This document shows, piece by piece, positions 18,667 through 26,001 of a stretch of DNA of 37,964 nt (position 1 is its first letter; the number at the start of each line of letters is the position of its first letter). Position numbers and translations under genes: made by a program. The notes under the pieces are model-generated. The model was given only the letters and a program-made list of their open reading frames with translations. It was not told the DNA's origin and did not search any database. Location: the NCBI GenBank assembly GCA_029256625.1, contig JAQSXO010000002.1:1-37964 (forward strand), written 5' to 3'. Source of the stretch: Cellulosimicrobium sp. (lineage in GTDB: Bacteria; Actinomycetota; Actinomycetes; Actinomycetales; Cellulomonadaceae).

Positions 18667-19889
18667 GAGAGCACGACGGCGAGCTCGGCGAACTGCTCCC
18701 GGGCCGCGACGCTCATCCTCGACGTGGCCTCGCGGATCTCCGCGCGGGCCACGTCCCCTGACTCGTCGAGGAGCCGCGCCACGAGCGCCTCGAGCGCCTC
18801 GGCGTCGGCCTCGCGCGCCTCCACGACGAAGGCGCTCTGCCCCGCGCTCTCCATGATCGTGCGGGTCTTGACGCGGTCCGCGAGCGCCACCACGGGACGC
18901 CCGAGACGGAACGCCGTGATGACGTTGTGGTAGCGGGAGCAGACCACGACCCCGCAGCGTCGGACGGCGCCGTCGAGCGCACCCGGCACGGAGACGTCCA
19001 CCAGCTCCACCACCCCGCCCGGGCCCGGCCCTCCCTCCTGGCCGACGCGCCGGACGACCTCCGCCGCCCACGGGGTGTCGGCGTCGTCGCCGCCGAAGAC
19101 GAGGACGTCGACGCCGCGGGACCGCATCGTGAGCGCGAGGTCGACGCACGCCTGGACGTACGGGGAGGTGGCGTGATCACGGGCGTCCGCCGTGCGGGGG
19201 ACGCCGAGCCAGCCATGGGCCATGACGCCGAGGCCCACGCACGTGCCCGGGGCGGGCGGGTCGGCGGCGTCCGCGGCGAAGACCACGTCGGCGTGGACGG
19301 GGTCGTCCGCGCGCGCGCCTCCGTCCTGCACCATCGCGCCGCGGCTGCGGGCGTCACGGAACGAGCGGTACGTGGCGAGCCGCATCAGGCGCTCCACCAG
19401 GCGGCCCGCGGCGCCGCCCTCCCACGGTGTCGCGCCGACCGCGACGATGCCGAACGGCCGCCGGCAGGCGCGCGTGGCGAGCGCCGATCCCAGGAGGTTG
19501 AGGAACCCACCGAGGCTCGACGACGAAGCGGTCGCGTCGTTCTCGAAGAGCCCTCCGCCGGCGACGAGGAGCACGTCGACCGAGCGCGCCACCCGCACAT
19601 GGCGCCCGAGGTCGCCCGCCGCGCCGACGAGGCGGTGCACGACGCGCGCGACCGGGGAGCCCGACCCTGGCCTCGACGCGCCGAGCCACACCACGGGAGC
19701 GGTCCCTGCCGGGCGCTCGTCCGGAGGCGTGCCGTAGCTGACGAGCACGGGAACGGCCTCGGGCATCGTCCGGCTCAGCTGGTCGACGAAGGTGCGCGCC
19801 GTCTCGTCGTTCCCCCAGTTGCCGGTGCCCCACCCGCCGTAGAGCCCGATCCGCAGGGGTGCGGGTACGGCGCTCGGCCGTCGTGCCAT
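18627..19889 (-). CDS. Polysaccharide pyruvyl transferase family protein
   Basis: LRIGLYGGWGTGNWGNDETARTFVDQL...VDVLLVAGGGLFEND...VVVCSRYHNVITAFRLGRPVVALADRVKTRTIM. Confidence 0.8.
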   Translation of the reverse strand: MARRPSAVPAPLRIGLYGGWGTGNWGNDETARTFVDQLSRTMPEAVPVLVSYGTPPDERPAGTAPVVWLGASRPGSGSPVARVVHRLVGAAGDLGRHVRVARSVDVLLVAGGGLFENDATASSSSLGGFLNLLGSALATRACRRPFGIVAVGATPWEGGAAGRLVERLMRLATYRSFRDARSRGAMVQDGGARADDPVHADVVFAADAADPPAPGTCVGLGVMAHGWLGVPRTADARDHATSPYVQACVDLALTMRSRGVDVLVFGGDDADTPWAAEVVRRVGQEGGPGPGGVVELVDVSVPGALDGAVRRCGVVVCSRYHNVITAFRLGRPVVALADRVKTRTIMESAGQSAFVVEAREADAEALEALVARLLDESGDVARAEIREATSRMSVAAREQFAELAVVLSQRVPAPDDAVAR

Positions 19890-19893
19890 CGCA

Positions 19894-20532
19894 TCACTCT
19901 CCGAGGGTGAGGACTGCCTTCCGGATGACGAAGCCTTCTGCGTAGCGCGCCCGGCACTCCACGCCCCGCAGGCGCATGAGGCCGAGGAACATCTCGTCGT
20001 CCCACCAGTCGCGGTCCACCTGCGAGGGGTACGACGCGGTGAGCAGGTCGACCTTGCGGCGCGCGTTCTCCGCGCTCACGGGAACGTAGTGCGTCACCGG
20101 GCCGAGGTCGCCGTCCCACTTGGGGATCTCGTACTCGAGCACGAGCGCGTCGCGCCACGCCGTGGGCACGAGCTCCGCGACGAGGCGGTGGTCCTGGTGG
20201 GAGTCGTCCCGGCTGGGACAGAGGATCAGGTCGGGGCGCAGCTCCTGTGCGAGCTCCTCGAGCGCCGCCTTCACGGCGCCCCAGTGCTCGGGCAGGCGCC
20301 CGTCGGGAAGGTCGAGCTGCCGGAGCGTGGCACCTGGGACGAACGCCTCGGCCGCGCCTCGCGCCTCCTCGTGCCGTTCCGGCGTGCCCGTCATGGTCGC
20401 GAAGGTCGCTCGCAGCTCACGCCGTGCGGCGAGCTCGAGCAGGGTGCCGCCACAGGCGATCTCGATGTCGTCGGGGTGGGCACCGAGGCACAGGACGTCG
20501 AGCGGTCCCGACGGCACGGCGAGGCCGATCAT
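19894..20532 (-). CDS. PIG-L/LmbE family deacetylase
   Basis: DVLCLGAHPDDIEIACGGTLLELA (AHPDDxE) and CPSRDDSHQDHRLVAELV. Confidence 0.88.
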   Translation of the reverse strand: MIGLAVPSGPLDVLCLGAHPDDIEIACGGTLLELAARRELRATFATMTGTPERHEEARGAAEAFVPGATLRQLDLPDGRLPEHWGAVKAALEELAQELRPDLILCPSRDDSHQDHRLVAELVPTAWRDALVLEYEIPKWDGDLGPVTHYVPVSAENARRKVDLLTASYPSQVDRDWWDDEMFLGLMRLRGVECRARYAEGFVIRKAVLTLGE

Positions 20533-20542
20533 GCGCCGCCCC

Positions 20543-21397
20543 TCATCGCGGGATCACCGTGGGCAGGCTCGACAGGTCCGGGACCTCGACCACCGGCACC
20601 CGACGGCCGGCGTTCCGACGGCGCCGGTCCCACACCGCCCACGGGCTCTGCCCGGTGCGGTGCAGCTCCTCGAGCTGCGACCGCTCCTTGAGCGTGTCCA
20701 TGGGCGCCCAGAAGCCGTCGTAGCGCACGGCGCGGAACCGCCCGTCCTTCGCGGCCCGGACGCACCCGTCCATGACGAGGTCGTCGCCCTCCTCGAGGTA
20801 GTCGAAGATCCCCTGGCGGAGCACGAAGTACCCGCCGTTGATCCGCATCTCCATGTCCGCGACCGGCTCGATGCCCTGGAGGTTGCCGTCCGGGTCGATC
20901 TTCACGACGTGGAACGAGTCCTGCGGGTCCACCGCCAGGAGCGTGCCGACGGCGTCCGTCTGGAGGAACTCGTCGACGATCGTGTCCATGGGGGCGTCGG
21001 TGAGCACGTCGCCGTAGTTGGCGAGGAACACCTCGTCGTCGTCCAGGTACGGGCGCACGCGCCGCAGACGCTCCCCGATGGCCGTGTCCATGCCCGTGTC
21101 GACGAACGTGATGCGCCAGTCGCTGATGTCGCTCGAGAGGAGCTCGATCTCCCGGCCGCCCTTGGAGAGCACGAAGTCGTTGGAGTGCGTCTCCTGGTAA
21201 TGGAGGAAGTAGTCCTTCACCGCGGTCGCCCCGTAGCCGAGGCAGAGCACGAACTCCGTGTGCCCGAAGTGGGCGTAGTACCGCATGATGTGCCACAGCA
21301 CGGGCCGGGACCCGATGGGCATCATGGGCTTGGGCAGCGAGTCGGTCCCCGACCGCATCCGCATGCCGAGTCCTCCGCAGAACAGCACGACCTTCAT
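20543..21397 (-). CDS. Glucose-1-phosphate cytidylyltransferase-like sugar nucleotidyltransferase
   Basis: MKVVLFCGGLGMRMRSGTDSLPKPMMPIGSRPVLWHIMRYYAHFGHTEFVLCLGYGATAVKDYF...WRITFVDTGMDTAIGERLRRV...INGGYFVLRQGIFDYL...FWAPMDTLKERSQLEELHRTGQSPWAVWD resembles RfbF; RBS ggaggggtgacg. Confidence 0.82.
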   Translation of the reverse strand: MKVVLFCGGLGMRMRSGTDSLPKPMMPIGSRPVLWHIMRYYAHFGHTEFVLCLGYGATAVKDYFLHYQETHSNDFVLSKGGREIELLSSDISDWRITFVDTGMDTAIGERLRRVRPYLDDDEVFLANYGDVLTDAPMDTIVDEFLQTDAVGTLLAVDPQDSFHVVKIDPDGNLQGIEPVADMEMRINGGYFVLRQGIFDYLEEGDDLVMDGCVRAAKDGRFRAVRYDGFWAPMDTLKERSQLEELHRTGQSPWAVWDRRRRNAGRRVPVVEVPDLSSLPTVIPR

Positions 21398-21399
21398 CG

Positions 21400-22812
21400 T
21401 CACCCCTCCTCGGGCGGGTCCGGGAGCCGCCGCGGCGCGGCGTGCTCGCGCATCGCCGGAGCGACGGGCCGGCCGCGCAGCAGCCCGTCGGTCGTGCCGG
21501 CGTCGATCGCACGGCGGTACACGGCGAGCGCGCCTCGTGCCGCGTCGACCGTCGCCTCGACGTCGGCGTCCGTGTGGGCCGCGGAGATGACCAGCGACTG
21601 CCCGAGGACGCCACGCTCGAGCATCTCCTGGATGAACAGGGTGCGGAACGCCTGCGAGGGGTTGCCCTCGTGGTCGCGGGTGCCGAACACGAGGCACGAC
21701 GAGCGCCCCATGATCGTCACGTGCTCGGCGAGCCCTGCCTCCGCGGCCGCCGCCTCGAGCCCGGCACGGAGCTTGTCGCCCTGCGCCTCCATGACCCCGA
21801 CCACGTCGCGCTCCGCGTACGCGTCGCTCACGGCGAGGTACGCGGCGAGCCCCGTGGTCTCGGCCCCGTGGGTCGTCGAGAGGAGGAACACGCGCGAGGC
21901 GTCCGTGTTGAGGCCGCCCTGGTCCATGAGGTCGCGACGGCCCGCGAGCGCCGAGACGGAGAAGCCGTTGCCGAGCGCCTTGCCCCAGGTGGAGAGGTCG
22001 GGCGTCACCCCGTAGACGGACTGGGCGCCACCCGCCGCCCATCGCATGCCGGTGATCATCTCGTCGAAGATCAGGACGAACCCGTCGGCGTCGGCCAGCT
22101 CGCGCAGCCCCTCCAGGAACCCGGGAGCCGGCTCGGCCGTCGCCGTGGCCTGCTCCAGGACGAGGGCGGCGATCCGCCCCGGCTGCTGGTCCAGCAGCGT
22201 GCGCACCGAGTCCAGGTCGTTGTAGCGGAACCCGACGGTGAGGTCGCGCTGCGCCGCGGGGATGCCCGCCGTCATCTGGGTGGTCCCGATGAACCAGTCG
22301 TCCGTCGAGAAGAACGGCTGCGTCGAGCAGACGGCGACGAGGTCGCGCCCCGTGGCCGACCGGGCGAGCTTGACCGCCGCGGTCGTGACGTCGGAGCCGT
22401 TCTTGGCGAACTTCACCATGTCCGCGCCGGGGACCTGCTCCAGGAACCGCTCCGCGGCCCGCAGCTCCCACACGGACGGGCGCGAGAAGTTGACGCCGTC
22501 CCGGGCGGCACGCGCGACGGCGTCGACCACCGGCGCGTAGCCGTGCCCGAGGGTGACGGCGCGCAGCCCCATCCCGTACTCGACGAACCAGTTGCCGTCG
22601 AGGTCGAGGACGCGGGCGCCCTCCCCGCGGACGAGCACCGGTGCCATGTTCTCCGGGTACTGGTCGGAGCCGCGTGCGTACGTGTGCGCTCCGCCCGGCA
22701 CGAGCTCGTGCAGGCGTCGCTGCGCCGCGGCGGAACGCCGGAAGCCGCGGGTGGTGCCACCCGGTGCCGGCACTCCGTCCGTGGTGTCGGACCGGACGGC
22801 GGGTTCTGTCAT
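21400..22812 (-). CDS. Class III aminotransferase, glutamate-1-semialdehyde aminomutase-like
   Basis: RRLHELVPGGAHTYARGSDQYPENMAPVLVRGEGARVLDLDGNWFVEYGMGLRAVTLGH...FDEMITGMRWAAGGAQSVYGVTPDLSTWGKALGNGFSVSALAGRRDLM (PLP Lys in WGKALGNG). Confidence 0.85.
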   Translation of the reverse strand: MTEPAVRSDTTDGVPAPGGTTRGFRRSAAAQRRLHELVPGGAHTYARGSDQYPENMAPVLVRGEGARVLDLDGNWFVEYGMGLRAVTLGHGYAPVVDAVARAARDGVNFSRPSVWELRAAERFLEQVPGADMVKFAKNGSDVTTAAVKLARSATGRDLVAVCSTQPFFSTDDWFIGTTQMTAGIPAAQRDLTVGFRYNDLDSVRTLLDQQPGRIAALVLEQATATAEPAPGFLEGLRELADADGFVLIFDEMITGMRWAAGGAQSVYGVTPDLSTWGKALGNGFSVSALAGRRDLMDQGGLNTDASRVFLLSTTHGAETTGLAAYLAVSDAYAERDVVGVMEAQGDKLRAGLEAAAAEAGLAEHVTIMGRSSCLVFGTRDHEGNPSQAFRTLFIQEMLERGVLGQSLVISAAHTDADVEATVDAARGALAVYRRAIDAGTTDGLLRGRPVAPAMREHAAPRRLPDPPEEG

Positions 22813-22993
22813 GGTGCTGGGCCTCGATCTGCTGGTCGGACGGACGTCCACGGGGTACGGGAGGAGAGAGGGACCGGTGCGGTCGCTGATGCTCCACAGT
22901 CTCGTCACGTGCGCGACGGTTGGGAAGCACGTGGGGCATTCTTCATCCGCTCCGACCGTCCGGTCCGGGTCGTGGCAGCCCTACTGTGGCTGC

Positions 22994-23542
22994 ATGGAGA
23001 TCATCAAGACGTCCATCCCCGACCTCGTCGTGCTCCAGCCGACGCCGCACCGCGACGAGCGCGGGTACTTCTCCCGGACCTTCGACGTCGACGTCGTGAG
23101 GGACGCCGGGATCGACCCGGCAGGCTTCAAGCAGGAGAACCAGTCGCGGTCCTACCAGGGCGTGGTCCGCGGCCTGCACGGACGGTCCAACAAGGGCGAG
23201 GCCAAGCTCGTGCGCTGCGCGCACGGGGCCGTCCTCGACGTCGCGATCGACGCCCGGCCCGACTCGCCGACGTTCGGGCAGATGGAGACGTTCCTCCTCG
23301 ACGACCAGCTGTGCCGCCAGGTGTACATCCCGCGCGGGTTCCTGCACGGCTACCAGGCGCTGACGTCGGTCACGGACTTCGTGTACCGCATGGACGACTT
23401 CTACGGCCCGGACGAGGACGTGACCGTGAGCTTCGACGACCCCGACCTCGCGGTGCCGTGGCCGGCCCCGATCACGATCGTGAGCGAGCGCGACCGCCAC
23501 GGCCTGTCGTGGGCGGAGTACCGGGCGAGCCTCGGCCGCTGA
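22994..23542 (+). CDS. dTDP-4-dehydrorhamnose 3,5-epimerase (RmlC)-like protein
   Basis: MEIIKTSIPDLVVLQPTPHRDERGYFSRTFDVDVV...QENQSRSYQGVVRGLHGRSNKGEAKLVRCAHGAVLDVAIDARPDSPTFGQ...VYIPRGFLHGYQAL. Confidence 0.88.
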   Translation: MEIIKTSIPDLVVLQPTPHRDERGYFSRTFDVDVVRDAGIDPAGFKQENQSRSYQGVVRGLHGRSNKGEAKLVRCAHGAVLDVAIDARPDSPTFGQMETFLLDDQLCRQVYIPRGFLHGYQALTSVTDFVYRMDDFYGPDEDVTVSFDDPDLAVPWPAPITIVSERDRHGLSWAEYRASLGR

Positions 23543-23553
23543 GACCGAGACGC

Positions 23554-23586
23554 GAGGGCGCCCGCTGCAGGATCGCGGGCGCCCTC
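23554..23586. terminator. Strong hairpin between convergent genes; candidate bidirectional terminator
   Basis: GAGGGCGCCCGC (23554-23565) and GCGGGCGCCCTC (23575-23586), 12-bp perfect inverted repeat with 9-nt loop, between stop codons at 23542 (+) and 23595 (-). Confidence 0.75.
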
Positions 23587-23594
23587 TCTCGACG

Positions 23595-24770
23595 TCAGGC
23601 GACGGGCTCGACCTCGCGCGGCATGGGGTCCAGGACGACCCACCGCCCGCCGTTCGACTCGATCTCGGGCAGCGCGCGCCGCACCTCGTCGAGCAGGTCG
23701 GGCACGAACAGCAGCACGCGGTCGGGGCGCAGCGCGACCAGGTCGGCGGGCGACACGATGGGGATCCGGTTGCCCGGCATGGTCCGGCCGTGCTTCGCGG
23801 TGGACGCGTCCGCGACGGCCGCGACCTGCTCGCGCGTGATGCCCGCGGAGCGCAGCAGCGCCGACGTGCGCGACGCCGCGCCGTACCCGCCGACGGTCAG
23901 ACCCTGCGCGGTCGTCCCGCGGAGGTACTCCCCGATGGCGGACACGGACTCCTCCAGGGCGTCACCCAGGCGGGCGACGTAGGCGGGGTCCGTGATGCCC
24001 TCGGCGAGCTCGCGCTCGACGATCGCGGTGACGTCGGGCGACTGCTCGTCGCCGAACGGGGAGCCCTGCTTCGCGAAGGCGAGCAGGATCGTGCCGCCGT
24101 AGAGCGGGTACTCCCAGGCTCCGACCGCGACCAGACCCAGCTCGGCGCCCATCGCGACGAGGGCCGGCGTCGAGTAGTACGCGAAGTGCCCGTGCCGCAG
24201 CGCGTTCCAGATCCCCGAGCGGACGATCGCCGCCACCGTGTGGTACTGCAGCAGCAGGACGCCGTCGTCGGCGAGCTTGTCCACGCGCTCCTGCAGCGCC
24301 GCGCGCTGGTCGGCGTCGTGCATCATCCCGAAGACGTCGACGATGAGCTCGGCCGGCCCCTCGTCCACCTCGACCATGTCGCGGCGCGCGAGCTGCTCGA
24401 CCCACGACCCCCCGTGCGGGCTGGGGTACTCCAGCACCCGGGTACCCCGGCGGACGAACCCGGCGGCCTCCGCCTGGTCGACGGCGGACTCTGCCTGGGC
24501 GACGAGCGCTGCCGGCTCGACGCCGCGCGGCTCCTCGGGGGTGGTCGGGTCGCTCTCGAGCTGGACCAGCCCGCTCGCGGTGCTCATGACCATCCGCAGC
24601 GGGTGCTCGGGGTCGGGGCCCGGGTCGGTCGGGAGCGGGAAGAGGTCCGCCGGGGGCTGGTCGCCGAGGTCGAGGACGACGTAGCCGCCCTCGGCGCCGG
24701 ACCAGCGGTCGCGCCAGGACGGGTCCGCGGCGGGCAGGTCGGGGGCCGGTGTGGTGGCGGGCTGCGTCAT
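23595..24770 (-). CDS. C-methyltransferase-like protein (TylC3/NovU-like architecture, degenerate zinc and SAM motifs)
   Basis: YVVLDLGDQPPADLFP...SGLVQLESDPTTPEEPRGVEPAALV...LLLQYHTVAAIVRSGIWNALRHGHFAYYSTPALVAMGAELGL...VGGYGAASRTSALLRSAGIT...VADASTAKHGRTMPGNRIPIVSPADL (C-terminal domain typical of sugar C-methyltransferases). Confidence 0.7.
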   Translation of the reverse strand: MTQPATTPAPDLPAADPSWRDRWSGAEGGYVVLDLGDQPPADLFPLPTDPGPDPEHPLRMVMSTASGLVQLESDPTTPEEPRGVEPAALVAQAESAVDQAEAAGFVRRGTRVLEYPSPHGGSWVEQLARRDMVEVDEGPAELIVDVFGMMHDADQRAALQERVDKLADDGVLLLQYHTVAAIVRSGIWNALRHGHFAYYSTPALVAMGAELGLVAVGAWEYPLYGGTILLAFAKQGSPFGDEQSPDVTAIVERELAEGITDPAYVARLGDALEESVSAIGEYLRGTTAQGLTVGGYGAASRTSALLRSAGITREQVAAVADASTAKHGRTMPGNRIPIVSPADLVALRPDRVLLFVPDLLDEVRRALPEIESNGGRWVVLDPMPREVEPVA

Positions 24771-24813
24771 GGGATGTCCTCCGGTCGATGGGTGCGGGCG
24801 GCTGGCCGCCCGG

Positions 24814-25836
24814 TCACTGCAGTCGCAAGGTCGCGAGGTCGAGCCGGCCCGAGCGCGCGAGCTCCTGGATGCGCTGGAGCCGGACGAACCGGGCCCCCTC
24901 GAAGTCCTCCGCGGTCAGGCCCCGCTCGCGGGCGTCGTTCCAGATCTCCTCGATCCCGTCGCGGATCGTCCAGCGCGGCGCGAGGTCGGGGAGCTGCGTG
25001 CGGATCTTGGTGAAGTCGACCTGGTAGTTGCGCGCGTCCGGCCCGGCGCCGTCGGCGAACGAGACCGGTGCTCCCGTGATCTCGCTGACCTGCTCGGCGA
25101 TCGTGCGGATCTGGACGACGTCCTCGTCCCGCCCGACGTTGAAGGCCTGGTCGTGCACGACGTCGCGCGGTGCCTCGAGCACCGCGAGGAACGCGCGGGA
25201 GATGTCCTCCACGTGCACGAGCGGTCGCCACGGAGAGCCGTCCGACTGCAGGCGCACCTCGCCGCGCGTGAACGCCGTGCCGGTGAGGTTGTTGACCACG
25301 ATGTCCGCGCGCAGGCGCGGCGACGAGCCGTACGCGGTCGCGTTGCGCAGGTAGCTCGGCGAGAACGAGTCGTCGGCGAGCGGGGAGATGCCCTGCTCGG
25401 CGATGACCTTGCTCTCGCCGTAGGGCGTGACGGGGTGGAACTCCCCGTCCTCCGCGACGGGCGCGTCGCCACCAGCGCCGTAGAGCGAGCAGGAGGAGGA
25501 GAAGAGGAACCGCTCGACGCCCGCCTCCTTGGCGGTGCGCGCGACGTGGACGGCACCGTGCGCGTTGACCCCGTACGTCGCGTCGGGGTTGAGGTGGCCG
25601 ATCGGGTCGTTCGAGATCGCGGCGAGGTGCACGACGGCGTCGAACCCCTCGAGGTCGGCCGGGGTCAGGTCCCGGATGTCGCCGGTGCGCTGCTCGTACC
25701 CGCCGGGCTGGGGACCGAAGTCGCAGCCGTCGTACCACCCCACGTCGAGGCCCACGACCTCGTGGCCCGCCGCCTGGAAGATCGGGACCAGGACCGCGCC
25801 GATGTAGCCGCGGTCGCCGTCGACGAGAACACGCAT
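24814..25836 (-). CDS. NAD-dependent epimerase/dehydratase (extended SDR)
   Basis: MRVLVDGDRGYIGAVLVPIFQAAGHEVVGLDVGWYDGCDF...VVHLAAISNDPIG...LFSSSCSLYGA...VTPYGESKVIAEQ (YxxxK). Confidence 0.87.
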   Translation of the reverse strand: MRVLVDGDRGYIGAVLVPIFQAAGHEVVGLDVGWYDGCDFGPQPGGYEQRTGDIRDLTPADLEGFDAVVHLAAISNDPIGHLNPDATYGVNAHGAVHVARTAKEAGVERFLFSSSCSLYGAGGDAPVAEDGEFHPVTPYGESKVIAEQGISPLADDSFSPSYLRNATAYGSSPRLRADIVVNNLTGTAFTRGEVRLQSDGSPWRPLVHVEDISRAFLAVLEAPRDVVHDQAFNVGRDEDVVQIRTIAEQVSEITGAPVSFADGAGPDARNYQVDFTKIRTQLPDLAPRWTIRDGIEEIWNDARERGLTAEDFEGARFVRLQRIQELARSGRLDLATLRLQ

Positions 25837-26001
25837 GGGGGGATCCGTTCGGTCGGAGCAAAGTGGTGATCGGCTCCGAAGATACTCGTCCGGGTCGCTG
25901 TTCGGGCCGTCGGGAGCGGGTGGAAAACGGGCGCGGGTGATCTTCGGGTGAATCCGCCGGGATCTGCTCGATCGGGCGCCTGGTGCGGGAGAATCGGCCG
26001 C

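Noticed and set aside
20543-25836. Calling the module a standard CDP-abequose/tyvelose or dTDP-rhamnose pathway
   Set aside because: No RfbG/RmlB-type 4,6-dehydratase, RmlA or RmlD recognised; the RmlC-like and cytidylyltransferase-like genes alone do not define either pathway.
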